DNA from: Roseovarius nanhaiticus
GTDB taxonomy: Bacteria; Pseudomonadota; Alphaproteobacteria; Rhodobacterales; Rhodobacteraceae
NCBI RefSeq assembly: GCF_900156535.1
Contig: NZ_FTNV01000001.1
Span: forward strand, 1,674,001-1,738,000
DNA length: 64,000 nt
Direction: 5' to 3'
How positions within the stretch are numbered: the stretch's first letter is position 1; every line of letters begins with the position of its first letter. Below, piece by piece: positions 43,850 to 52,387 of the stretch. The position numbers were made by a program, and so were the translations under genes. Under the pieces are notes generated by a model. It was not told the DNA's origin. It did not search any database and worked only from the letters and a program-made list of their open reading frames with translations.

Positions 43850-45037
43850 ATGGCCACCTCATCGACCAACCTGAACGCCCAACTGACCCAGCGGCTTGCC
43901 GGCCCGTCGCTGACCATCTGGCTGTGCGCCGCATCGGTCTGGATCTTTATCCTCTGGGCCGCCTTTGCATGGCTCGATGAAATCGTCCGCGCGCAGGGCG
44001 CCTTCATCTCGTCCAGCCGGCCGCAGATCATCCAGAACCTCGAGGGCGGCATCCTGTCCGAGCTGCTGGTGCAGGAAGGCGACATTGTGCAGCGCGGCGA
44101 TGTTCTGGCACGGCTGCATGGCACGCAGTTCAAATCCTCGGTGGCGGATCTGCTGGACCAGATCACAGCACTGGAAATTCGGCGCTTGCGCCTCGAGGCC
44201 GAGCTGGAGGGAGCCTTCGACTTTACCGTTCCGCCCGAGATGGCCGAGCGCACGCCCGAGATCGTGGCGTCCGAGCGTGCGCTTCTGGCCGCGCGACAAG
44301 CCGATTTCGTCAAGCGCAGCGAGGGCGCCAAGAGCATCCTCAAACAGGCCACCGAAGAGCTGGGCGTGATGGAGAATATGCTGAAACGCAAGATCGTGGC
44401 ATTGATCGAGGTCACGCGCGCGCGCAAGGATCATGCGGATGCGCAAAATCGCTATGACGAGATCATCACGCAAACCGAGCTGGAGCGCGCACAGGAATAT
44501 TCCGAAACGCTGAAAGAGCTTGCGACGCTGAAACAGAATCTCAAATCCAGCCAGGATCAGCTGAACCGCACCACGCTGGTCAGCCCGATGCGCGGCGTGA
44601 TCAACAACCTGAGCGTCACCACCATCGGCGGTGTCGTGCGTCCGGGCGAGGAGATCATGTCGATCACCCCGCTTGACGAGGAGCTTTTCGTCGAGGCGCG
44701 CGTGCCGCCTGAAGATATCGGGGGCCTGCGCCAGGGGCAGGAGGCGACGATCAAGCTGACGGCCTATGATTATACGATCTACGGCACGCTCAAGGGCGCC
44801 GTGGATTTCATTTCCGCGGACACGTTCAAGGACGAACGCGCACGCGAGGCGGACGGCAATCCGCATTACAAGGTGACGGTGCGCGTCGACATGACGGACC
44901 TCACGCCGCGGCAGGCCAGCATCGAGATCCGCCCCGGCATGCAGGCCGAGATCGAGCTGCACACCGGCGAGAAAACGGTGCTGCAATACCTTCTCAAACC
45001 GCTCTACAAATCGCGTGAGGCGTTCCGCGAGCCGTAA
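43850..45037 (+). CDS. HlyD-family periplasmic adaptor of the type I secretion system
   Basis: A 395-residue membrane-fusion protein. One N-terminal membrane helix (about 22-43, LTIWLCAASVWIFILWAAFA) is followed by a lipoyl-like half (IIQNLEGGILSELLVQEGD), a coiled coil (about 100-230) and the barrel domain with RTTLVSPMRGVINNL-type strand (NRTTLVSPMRGVINN) and EVRPGMQAEIEL-like end (EIRPGMQAEIELHTG). It bridges the ABC transporter and TolC. The ATG follows the ABC stop directly, with GGAGG upstream. Two hairpins follow its stop. Confidence 0.93.
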   Translation: MATSSTNLNAQLTQRLAGPSLTIWLCAASVWIFILWAAFAWLDEIVRAQGAFISSSRPQIIQNLEGGILSELLVQEGDIVQRGDVLARLHGTQFKSSVADLLDQITALEIRRLRLEAELEGAFDFTVPPEMAERTPEIVASERALLAARQADFVKRSEGAKSILKQATEELGVMENMLKRKIVALIEVTRARKDHADAQNRYDEIITQTELERAQEYSETLKELATLKQNLKSSQDQLNRTTLVSPMRGVINNLSVTTIGGVVRPGEEIMSITPLDEELFVEARVPPEDIGGLRQGQEATIKLTAYDYTIYGTLKGAVDFISADTFKDERAREADGNPHYKVTVRVDMTDLTPRQASIEIRPGMQAEIELHTGEKTVLQYLLKPLYKSREAFREP

Positions 45038-45038
45038 T

Positions 45039-45085
45039 GCGATTTTTACGAAAAATCGCCCGAAGAGTTTTCCGCGAAAACTCTT
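45039..45085. terminator. Two tandem perfect hairpins between hlyD and dtd
   Basis: GCGATTTTT-ACG-AAAAATCGC (45039-45059) and AAGAGTTTTC-CGC-GAAAACTCTT (45063-45085) are both perfect inverted repeats with 3-base loops. They begin within 2 bases of the hlyD stop and end 9 bases from the dtd stop (convergent genes), so they probably terminate both transcripts. Confidence 0.7.
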
Positions 45086-45094
45086 GGCCCGGTG

Positions 45095-45532
45095 TCAGAC
45101 CTCCAGCCAGATCGTTACCGGCCCGTCATTGACGAGGCTGACCTGCATCGACGCGCCGAACTGGCCCGTCTCGCAAGGGATCCCCTCTGAGCGCAGGGCC
45201 TCGGTGAAAAGCTGGTAGAGCCGATCGCCCTCGGCGGGCGGCGCGGCGGCGCTGAACCCCGGCCGATTGCCGCTGCGCGTGTCGGCGGCCAGTGTGAACT
45301 GACTGACCACCAGCGCGCTGCCACCCTTGTCCCGCAGCGAGAGATTCATCTTGCCCGCATCATCCTGAAAGATGCGCAGCTTGGCGATCTTGGCAGCCAT
45401 TTGCGCGGCCTGTGCATCGTCGTCGCCCTGCATGGCGCAGATCAGGATCAAGAGGCCCGGCCCGGTCTGGCCGATGACTGTGCCCTCTACCTCGACGGAG
45501 GCGCGGGTCACGCGTTGAATGAGGGCGCGCAT
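45095..45532 (-). CDS. dtd: D-aminoacyl-tRNA deacylase
   Basis: A 145-residue enzyme that hydrolyses D-amino acids (and glycine) from mischarged tRNA. It has the start [17 protein letters not shown], the [18 protein letters not shown] core with the catalytic Thr/Gln pair, and the Gly-cisPro-type C-terminal region. The ATG at 45532 is supported by AAGGAG seven bases upstream. It is the last gene of a minus-strand series, 50 bp after the EamA transporter stop. Confidence 0.95.
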   Translation of the reverse strand: MRALIQRVTRASVEVEGTVIGQTGPGLLILICAMQGDDDAQAAQMAAKIAKLRIFQDDAGKMNLSLRDKGGSALVVSQFTLAADTRSGNRPGFSAAAPPAEGDRLYQLFTEALRSEGIPCETGQFGASMQVSLVNDGPVTIWLEV

Positions 45533-45582
45533 GGGCAGGCTCCTTGGCTTTTGCGCGATGCTGCGACGGGTGCTTTGCGCCG

Positions 45583-46488
45583 TCAAGCCCGCCGAAGCGA
45601 CCGCAGCACGCGCCCATCCGTCACGAGGATCCCGGCGGCGATGATGGCGAGACCGAGATAGGCGGACGGGGCGAGGGCCTCATCCAGAAACGCGGCGCCA
45701 AGGCCGATGGCGAAGGGCGGGATCATCAGCGTCACCAGCATCAGGTTGGCGGCGCCTGCACGGCGCAGGATCGCGAAATAGAGCAGATAGGCGCAGGAGG
45801 TCGAGAGGACCGCCAGCGCGATCAGCGCGGCCCAGGTGCCGGGGGCAAGATCCATGCGCGGCACGCCGTCCACCATCAGGGCAATTGGGATCATCAGGAT
45901 CGTGCTGCCCGCCAGCATCCCCAGCGCATTCATCTGCGCGGGCTGTGCCGACAGATGCTTGCGCGCCCAGACCCCGGCGAAGGCATAGCTGAGCGCGGCG
46001 GCGATGATGGCAAGCTGCGCGAGGCTGCGCAGATCCAGATCGCGCGCGGCATCCGGGCCGATTACCACCGCGACGCCCAAAAGGCCGAGCGCCGCACCGC
46101 TGAACTTGCGCGCCGTCAGCCGCTCATCAACGAGGAAGATGCCCGCCACGACCGCGCCGAATACCGCCGCCGTGCCGTTGAGGATCGAGGCCAGCCCGCC
46201 CTCGATACTGGCCTGACCCCAGAAGATCAGCGAGAACGGGAGCGCGTTGTTGAGCGCGCCCATGACCAGATAGGCGCCCCAGATCCGCGCGCTGCGGGGC
46301 AGAGCGATGCCCCGCAGCCGCAGCACCAGAAAGAGAAGGGGCAGCGCAAGGGCCACGCGGTAGAGTGTGATGGTGAGGGGCGGCACCTGGGTCAGGGCGA
46401 TCTCGGCGAAGAAGAACGAGCCGCCCCAGATGGCCGAAAGGGCCAGCATCATGAGCGCGGAGGCGGGGGATATGGTGGGCGATGTCAT
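45583..46488 (-). CDS. EamA-family (DMT superfamily) transporter
   Basis: A 301-residue membrane protein with ten predicted helices in two EamA repeats, starting [20 protein letters not shown] and including the family motif [12 protein letters not shown] in the first half. Drug/metabolite transporters of this type export amino acids, metabolites or toxic compounds; the substrate cannot be read. ATG 46488 is chosen over an upstream start because it removes a polar leader. It lies 66 bp downstream of the zinc-ribbon gene. Confidence 0.85.
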   Translation of the reverse strand: MTSPTISPASALMMLALSAIWGGSFFFAEIALTQVPPLTITLYRVALALPLLFLVLRLRGIALPRSARIWGAYLVMGALNNALPFSLIFWGQASIEGGLASILNGTAAVFGAVVAGIFLVDERLTARKFSGAALGLLGVAVVIGPDAARDLDLRSLAQLAIIAAALSYAFAGVWARKHLSAQPAQMNALGMLAGSTILMIPIALMVDGVPRMDLAPGTWAALIALAVLSTSCAYLLYFAILRRAGAANLMLVTLMIPPFAIGLGAAFLDEALAPSAYLGLAIIAAGILVTDGRVLRSLRRA

Positions 46489-46554
46489 GGCGCTGTCATG
46501 CCCCCTGCCGCGCCATGGCGCGACCCGGTTCTTGCGCAATGGCGACGCGCCCGC

Positions 46555-47682
46555 CTATTGCGTTGCGGCGACATAGCCGATGGCGGCCGCGACTAGCAGG
46601 CCGATCAGCACGGCGAAGGCGATCTTCCACGCGGACCAGGGCCGCTCGCCCTGGACGCGGCCGGTGCGGCCGTTGACGACGAAACGGTAGCTTTGGCCAC
46701 GATACTTGTAGGCGGCCATCCAGACGGGCAGCAGAATATGCTTGAACGACGCGTCGCTGACCTCGGTCTCGATCCGGTGGATGCGCTGGCGGTCGCCGCC
46801 GATGTCGAATTTGACGTCGCGCGCGATGATGGCATCCATGGCCTCGCGCGCCTCGCCATATCCTGTGTCGAGCGCGACGGTATACCCCTCGGCGGCGAAG
46901 CCTGCGAGGTATTCGGGATTGTATGGCTCGAGCGCGCCCAGATCCCAGGGGGGCAGCGCGTCCGTATAGCGCTTGGGCAGGGCATGCGAGGCCAGCACCA
47001 GCACATCGTCGAAAGCGCGCGCCACGCGGCCCGATACGCTGCGCCAGCGCACTTTGGGCACGCGGATCGTCTGACGCTTGCCGTCGCGCATGACCGTGCG
47101 CGTCTCGTAATAGACCGTGCCGCGCTCGCCGCTATAGGCCGAGCGGGTGGCGGCGTCGAAGGTCCAGTAGGGCACGTAAATGCCATTCAGCCGGCGCCCT
47201 TTGCGGGCGTACTCCTTGAGGCCGTTCGGAGCGAACCAGAGCTGGCCCAGCCACTCGGCCATCGCCCCACGCGCGGTTTCCTCGTCGATGGCGAAGGGCA
47301 GCACGCCGCGCGGCTTGATGCGCCGCTGCGATCCGGTGCAGGTGACCATGGGGGTCGCGCAGAACGGGCACTCGCCCGCATGCGCGGCGCCCGCAAGCTC
47401 TACCTCGGCCCCGCAATTGGGACAGGAGAGAAGCTGTCTTTCCTCCGTCTCGGTGTCCGCGTCGTCGGTGCCGCCGAGGCTGCGCAGGGCGGCGGCCAGA
47501 TCTTGTTCGCGGAGCGCCGTGTCCCATGGGCCGGGGCCGGCGATCTCCTGCCGGTTGCCGCAATGATCGCAGATCAGCGCGCCGCCATCCGGCGCAAAGC
47601 GCAGATCGGCGCCGCAGGCATCGCAAGGAAAGCGGTGCTGGGGCGCTGCGGGCGTCGGGGCGTCGGGGGCGGGCGTATACAT
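46555..47682 (-). CDS. Zinc-ribbon membrane protein (YdjG/primosome-ribbon-like)
   Basis: A 375-residue protein with two N-terminal zinc ribbons: Cys20/23 with Cys38/41 (CDACGADLRF, CDHCGNRQ) and Cys87/90 with Cys105/108 (CPNCGAEVEL, CPFCATPM). A soluble domain of about 230 residues (GIYVPYWTFDAATRSAYSGE) follows, and a single C-terminal membrane helix (about 352-372) makes it a tail-anchored protein. It resembles Bacillus YdjG, which with the SPFH protein YdjI brings PspA to stressed membranes. It directly follows an YdjI-like gene, which supports that comparison. The function here is inferred. Confidence 0.75.
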   Translation of the reverse strand: MYTPAPDAPTPAAPQHRFPCDACGADLRFAPDGGALICDHCGNRQEIAGPGPWDTALREQDLAAALRSLGGTDDADTETEERQLLSCPNCGAEVELAGAAHAGECPFCATPMVTCTGSQRRIKPRGVLPFAIDEETARGAMAEWLGQLWFAPNGLKEYARKGRRLNGIYVPYWTFDAATRSAYSGERGTVYYETRTVMRDGKRQTIRVPKVRWRSVSGRVARAFDDVLVLASHALPKRYTDALPPWDLGALEPYNPEYLAGFAAEGYTVALDTGYGEAREAMDAIIARDVKFDIGGDRQRIHRIETEVSDASFKHILLPVWMAAYKYRGQSYRFVVNGRTGRVQGERPWSAWKIAFAVLIGLLVAAAIGYVAATQ

Positions 47683-47700
47683 GCGGGGCCGATCGGGGAG

Positions 47701-47722
47701 TGAGTATTTTTGCCAAGATGAA
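47701..47722 (+). repeat. Intergenic repeat element, copy B
   Basis: A copy identical to that at 24783-24804 (core GTATTTTTGCCAAGATGA). It is flanked by a 7-bp direct repeat CGGGGAG (47694-47700 and 47724-47730). It lies between the SPFH and zinc-ribbon genes and points against their transcription. Confidence 0.8.
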
Positions 47723-47764
47723 CCGGGGAGCGACTGCGCCTGCAGGCAACCCCGGAGGGGTGGC

Positions 47765-48886
47765 TCAGGCAGGCGGCGGGGGCGGGGGCATAATGGTGAA
47801 GAGTTGCGCCAGTTCCGGCACATCCTCGGCGGGCATCCAGCCATCCTGGCCCGCGGTCCAGACCATGGTGCCGCGTGCCAACTCTCCCTTGGTGGCCATG
47901 CGGCCCATCGCGGCACGCGAATAGGGGCCATGCGTTTCACCATTCTCCGCGATGTGCCAGACGCGCTCGGGCGCTGGTGCGGGCGGCGGCGAGGCGGGGG
48001 CCGCGCCTTCCGCAGGCTGCGCACCCCAAGGCCCGCCGGGGGCCATCTGGCCTGCCATCGCCATGCCCATCCCCATGCCGAGCCCGGCGCCCATGCCGCC
48101 GCCGCCCGATGGGTTCGACGCGGCCTCGCTCATCGCCTCGGCAGCGGAATACTGGGTGTATTTGCCCAGATCGCCCGCAATCCCCATCGAGGTCCGCTTG
48201 TCCAACGCCTTCTCGACGGCGGGCGGCAGCGAGATGTTCTCGATGTAAAGCTCAGGGATGGTCAGGCCGTAGGCGGCCACCGTCTGGCTGATCGCACCGG
48301 CCACCAGCTTGCCCAGATCGGCGGTGTTTGCGGCCATGTCGAGCACCGGGATGCCCGAGGCGGCAATGGCGCGGCTGAATTCCTGCACGATGATATTGCG
48401 GATCTGGAAGCTGATTTCATCGCGGGTGAATTCGCCATCCGTGCCGACGATCTCGCGCAGGAAAAGGGCCGGATCGCCGACCCGTACGGTATAGGTGCCG
48501 AAGGCGCGAATGCGGGTGGGGCCGAATTCGGGATCGCGCAGCATGATCGGGTTTTTCGTGCCCCATTTCAGATCGTTGAAACGCGCTGTGCTGACGAAAT
48601 AAATCTCGGATTTGAAAGGGCTGCGAAAGCCGTGATCCCAATGCTGGAGCGTCGTCATCACCGGCATGTTGTTGGTCTCGAGCATGTAAAGGCCGGGCGT
48701 GAAGACATCCGCCAATTGTCCCTCATGGACGAAGATCGCCGCCTGTCCTTCGCGCACGGTCAGTTTGGCGCCATATTTGATCTCGTGCCCTTCGCGCTCG
48801 AACCGCCAGACCATTGTGTCGCGCGTGTCATCCGTCCAGTGAATGACGTCGATGAACTCGCCTTTCAGAAAGTCGAAGATGCCCAT
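47765..48886 (-). CDS. SPFH (band 7) protein with C-terminal GYF_2 domain, YdjI-like
   Basis: A 373-residue protein. It starts MGIFDFLKGEFIDVIHWTDD and continues with EIKYGAKLTVREGQAAIFV, the signature of YdjI-type (virion-core-protein-like) SPFH proteins. The SPFH part covers about 25-240 and probably forms membrane-associated oligomers. A Gly/Met then Ala/Pro linker (about 255-308) joins a GYF_2 domain (309-363, HGPYSRAAMGRMATKGEL) likely to bind proline-rich partners. Bacillus YdjI has a zinc ribbon instead of GYF. The ATG lies inside the 3' end of the Hint gene (22-bp overlap) with AGAGGA upstream, so the two are coupled. Confidence 0.88.
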   Translation of the reverse strand: MGIFDFLKGEFIDVIHWTDDTRDTMVWRFEREGHEIKYGAKLTVREGQAAIFVHEGQLADVFTPGLYMLETNNMPVMTTLQHWDHGFRSPFKSEIYFVSTARFNDLKWGTKNPIMLRDPEFGPTRIRAFGTYTVRVGDPALFLREIVGTDGEFTRDEISFQIRNIIVQEFSRAIAASGIPVLDMAANTADLGKLVAGAISQTVAAYGLTIPELYIENISLPPAVEKALDKRTSMGIAGDLGKYTQYSAAEAMSEAASNPSGGGGMGAGLGMGMGMAMAGQMAPGGPWGAQPAEGAAPASPPPAPAPERVWHIAENGETHGPYSRAAMGRMATKGELARGTMVWTAGQDGWMPAEDVPELAQLFTIMPPPPPPA

Positions 48887-50133
48887 TGCACGTAGTCCTC
48901 TTGCCGCTTGATGCCGGGCGCGAGCGTCGCATGTTTGGGGGGCGGTGCCAAGACTTTGCCGATGGCGCGCGCGGCCAGCATGCGGCGCGCGGCGGCGGCG
49001 CCGAAAATGGGGCGCGCAGGCTTGTCCGGCAAAGGGCCGGGCAGTGTGGCAAGCGCATGGCGCAGGCCGGGCAGGGCCGCGGCCATGGCGTGATCGCCGG
49101 CCAGATAGCTCTCGGTGGCGGCGCCCTCGGCCAGGATGATCTCGTGCCGGGCCAGAACCAGATGCAGGTACCGCACCTGCCGCGTGCCACGGCGCCTGCG
49201 AATACCGGGATATCCCGTCAGCGCCTTGGCGGGCACCAGCACCTCGCGTCCGGCTGCGTCGGTGACAAGGATCCGGTGATTGGGCGACAGGATCAGCATC
49301 CGCTCCGGCAGGCCATGTCCCAGCGTGCCGGGTTTCACTTCAATCGGCTTGTCGCGGTCCGCATCCGCGCCGTCTGAAGGGCGCGGGTCAAAGATGGCAG
49401 TGCGCGCCAGAACCATTCGCAGTGGTCGTGCGCCATGATCGCGGGTCAGTACGAGGTCGCCCGCGCGCAAATGCTCGACCAGCCGCGGGCCATCCGGCGT
49501 GGCAATGCGAGTGCCGGCGGCAAAGCAGGGCACGAAGGTCTTGCTGTAGGTGTATCTGCCCGCGCCGGAATCGTACTGATAGGATGACCCAGCTGCCTGA
49601 TCGTCCTGCACAGACTGGCCATCCACCGTGCCGATATTTGTCGTGCCGGGAAAGCTTGGCTGACTGGCGACCCGGGGTGGCCCGGCATCCATGTTGAAGA
49701 CGATGTACTCCCCCGAGCTGGGATCGACGAGGGCCAGCGAGTCGGGCTGACCAGTGTTGCCTTCAGTCATGATGTTGGTCGAATTGCCACCAGCCCCCGA
49801 TTCAACACCGCCCTGGGATGCCTCTTGCGCCCAAGCTGGCGGCGGGCCCGTGATTTCATTGATGACGTAGAGCGTCTGACCGGGCTGCAGGACCGTGCCG
49901 GATGGAAACGTGTGAAAGTGCCCCTCGCGCGCGCTGTCGGGTGCATTGGCGCCTCTGCCCTGGGACCAGATTTGCCAGCCGGATATATCGATGGGATCGC
50001 CCGAGTCATTGGTGAACGAGACGAATTCATCCTCTTGTGTGGCAGTGCCATCGCCATCCGTGTCGAATTCGGCCCCTTCGGAATTGTCCGTGTAGACCTG
50101 ATCAAAGCGGACACCTTGCAGTTTTGCGACCAT
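48865..50133 (-). CDS. Lamin-tail/Hint (hedgehog-intein) domain protein
   Basis: A 422-residue protein with no Sec signal. Residues 1-200 contain a lamin-tail-like beta domain (EFVSFTNDSGDPIDISGWQI) with a DTDGDGTATQEDE calcium-type loop. From residue 203 a Hint domain starts with the nucleophile Cys (PCFAAGTRIATPDGPRLVEH) and contains ILSPNHRILVTD. Hint domains self-cleave at their N-terminal Cys, which would release the lamin-tail part. Such proteins are common in Roseobacters and are thought to be exported. The gene overlaps the SPFH start by 22 bp. Confidence 0.82.
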   Translation of the reverse strand: MVAKLQGVRFDQVYTDNSEGAEFDTDGDGTATQEDEFVSFTNDSGDPIDISGWQIWSQGRGANAPDSAREGHFHTFPSGTVLQPGQTLYVINEITGPPPAWAQEASQGGVESGAGGNSTNIMTEGNTGQPDSLALVDPSSGEYIVFNMDAGPPRVASQPSFPGTTNIGTVDGQSVQDDQAAGSSYQYDSGAGRYTYSKTFVPCFAAGTRIATPDGPRLVEHLRAGDLVLTRDHGARPLRMVLARTAIFDPRPSDGADADRDKPIEVKPGTLGHGLPERMLILSPNHRILVTDAAGREVLVPAKALTGYPGIRRRRGTRQVRYLHLVLARHEIILAEGAATESYLAGDHAMAAALPGLRHALATLPGPLPDKPARPIFGAAAARRMLAARAIGKVLAPPPKHATLAPGIKRQEDYVQWASSTF

Positions 50134-50217
50134 GCGGCCCTCCCCAGATGGCGCGCGGCGCGCTGCCTGGGCATGACCCTAGGGGCAAAGGGTAAACACT
50201 CCGTTCGTGCGGACGGC

Positions 50218-51186
50218 TCAGGTCGAACCGGCGCGCGGCCGCTGGGCGATCAGCTGGGTGAGGATGGGGCGCGCGATATCGAAACTCATTCCCGGCGTCA
50301 GGCGCGGTGAGTAGAGCAGGCGCAAAAGCTCTTCATCCTGCGTGGTCAGCAGCGCGAATTCGTCGTCGTCGTTAAAGATCGAGGGCCGCGCGCGCGGGCT
50401 GTCATTGGCAAGGCCCAATCCTTGCGCCAGCTCCTCGTGTACGCAAGAGCGGCGCATCAGATCAGGGTGCTCGGACCGGATGAGGGCAATCGCGCGGCGA
50501 TATGTGTGATCGTCGTTATTGCCCGAAAATGCGATGACGAGGCAGTGAATCGGGCGGGGCAGGGTACGGATCAGATCAAGCGACGCGGGATTGATATTTG
50601 GGACCAGCTCTCGGATGCGGTCTATGGCCTGATCCCGATCATCCTCGCCCATGAACAGGACGTTGAAATTGGCCGAAGCGCCTGCGCCGGCGCTGATCGG
50701 ATGGCCCGTCACGCGGGCGAGGCGGGCCGCGTAGTCCCGCACCATGGCACGGTCGGGCGCGTGCTGCGCCTCGGGTACAGACGCGCCGAACTCGACGCCG
50801 ATGCGTACCGGCGACGCCCATTTGCGCAAGCCGCCCGCGCGCCCGTCGCCGGGCGTCAGGCCGCGGTTGCGCGCGTATTCGTCGTGAAAGGCGATCGCCT
50901 CGAAATTGCGCATCAGGTCGGTGTCGGTATAGGGCGTGTCCGGCCCGCCGCCATCGGTGCGCAGCAGGCCCTGCGCCAGCAGGCTTGTCTCGACGCGGGC
51001 GTAATGCGCGGCAAGGATGCGGCTACGCTCGGACGGGCCGGGATCGGCGGCAGGCTCCGGCGGCTTCAACCCCGCGGGGCGCGCCTGCGGCGTGGTGCTG
51101 GGCGGGGCGGGCATGTCCGTGCATGCGGCCAGAGCCGCAAGCGCCGCAGCGCCGCCCCATATCCGTGCCGTCGCGCCCCGCCGCAT
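50218..51186 (-). CDS. DUF2927-family lipoprotein
   Basis: A 322-residue lipoprotein (lipobox LAAC, in ALAALAACTDMP). The mature part has WASPVRIGVEFGASVPEAQH, an NFNVLFMGEDDRD strand region and CVHEELAQGLGLANDSP, which looks like a metal-dependent HExxxxxG helix. DUF2927 proteins are of unknown function; the HE motif suggests a zincin-like fold, but a second His ligand is not certain. The ATG at 51186 is supported by AAGGG upstream and lies 4 bp after the TelA stop, so it belongs to the XpaC-TelA operon. Confidence 0.75.
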   Translation of the reverse strand: MRRGATARIWGGAAALAALAACTDMPAPPSTTPQARPAGLKPPEPAADPGPSERSRILAAHYARVETSLLAQGLLRTDGGGPDTPYTDTDLMRNFEAIAFHDEYARNRGLTPGDGRAGGLRKWASPVRIGVEFGASVPEAQHAPDRAMVRDYAARLARVTGHPISAGAGASANFNVLFMGEDDRDQAIDRIRELVPNINPASLDLIRTLPRPIHCLVIAFSGNNDDHTYRRAIALIRSEHPDLMRRSCVHEELAQGLGLANDSPRARPSIFNDDDEFALLTTQDEELLRLLYSPRLTPGMSFDIARPILTQLIAQRPRAGST

Positions 51187-51190
51187 CGCC

Positions 51191-52387
51191 TCAGCCCTTG
51201 GCCGCAGTGCCGACGGTATCGCCAAGGCCCGTCTTCTTGGCCTTGGCCGAAGACAGCGTGTCGCGCAGCTCGGTCTCCATCTTTTTCAGATCCTCTTCGG
51301 CGGCGGCGCGGCGCGCCTTGCCCTCATCGGCGATCTGCAGGCTCTCCTGGATGGTGCCGATCAGATCCTCGTTGGCCTTCTTGACCGCTTCGATGTCAAA
51401 GACGCCGCGCTCCATTTCCTCGCGGATCACCTTGTTGCTCTGACGCAAGTTGGCGGCGTTGGCGGTCAGAAGCTCGTTGGTCAGATCATTGGCGCCGCGC
51501 ACGGCCTCGGCGGCCTCGCGGCTCCGCTGGATGGTGACGGCCTGCGCCAGCTGCGTCTCCCACAGCGGCACTGTGTTGACGAGGGTCGAGTTGATCTTGG
51601 TGACCAGCGATTTGTCGTTTTCCTGAACCAGCCGGATCGACGGCAGCGACTGCATCGTCACCTGCCGGGTCAGCTTCAAATCATGCACCCGGCGTTCCAG
51701 ATCGTCGCGGGCCGAGCGCAGATCGCGCAGCTCCTGCGCCTTCATCACCTGATCGTCCTCGGGCGCCTTTTCGACTTCGGCCTCCTTGGCGGGGATGTCC
51801 TTTTCGTCCAAGACGCGGATTTTTTCGTCGCCCGCTGCGATATAAAGCGCCAGCTCGTCGTAGAAGGTCAGCGTGCGGTCATAGAGCATGTCGAGTGACT
51901 TGATGTCTTTCAGCAGCACATGTTCGTGCCGCAGAAGATCATCCGTCACCTTGTCGATCTGCGCCTGCACCGTCTCGAACCGGGCTGTGAACTTGGCAAA
52001 AGGCGCGGCGCGGCCCAACAGCTTTTCCCACCAGGTCCGCTCGCGGCGCACATCCAGCTCGGAAACCGAGAAACCACGGATGGTGGTGACGATCCCGCGC
52101 AGGCTGTCGCCCGCAGGCCCCACATCCTTGTTGCGCACGCCTTGCAGCATGGATTGCGAGATTTCCTGCAATTCCGCCTGCGCTGCGGAGCCGAAGGAGA
52201 CGATGGACTGCGTATCGTCCATGTCGATCTCATCCATACGTTTCTTGATCTCGGCGCTGGCGGGCTTGTCCGCATCCTTATAGGGCACGATGGCGTTCGC
52301 GTCGCTCGGCATCGGCAGGATGTGGCGGCTGACTTCTTCGACTTCGGCAAGGCTGGCTTCGGCCTTTTGGCGGACATTCTCGGGCAT
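51191..52387 (-). CDS. telA: Toxic anion resistance protein, TelA/KlaA family
   Basis: A 398-residue, highly charged, largely alpha-helical cytoplasmic protein of the TelA family, named for tellurite resistance and found in stress-response clusters. It contains the family region RTWWEKLLGRAAPFAKFTAR and QVTMQSLPSIRLVQENDKSL, with long coiled-coil segments. The ATG at 52387 (AGGATCC upstream) overlaps the XpaC stop as ATGA, so xpaC-telA are coupled, as they often are. The molecular function is not settled. Confidence 0.9.
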   Translation of the reverse strand: MPENVRQKAEASLAEVEEVSRHILPMPSDANAIVPYKDADKPASAEIKKRMDEIDMDDTQSIVSFGSAAQAELQEISQSMLQGVRNKDVGPAGDSLRGIVTTIRGFSVSELDVRRERTWWEKLLGRAAPFAKFTARFETVQAQIDKVTDDLLRHEHVLLKDIKSLDMLYDRTLTFYDELALYIAAGDEKIRVLDEKDIPAKEAEVEKAPEDDQVMKAQELRDLRSARDDLERRVHDLKLTRQVTMQSLPSIRLVQENDKSLVTKINSTLVNTVPLWETQLAQAVTIQRSREAAEAVRGANDLTNELLTANAANLRQSNKVIREEMERGVFDIEAVKKANEDLIGTIQESLQIADEGKARRAAAEEDLKKMETELRDTLSSAKAKKTGLGDTVGTAAKG

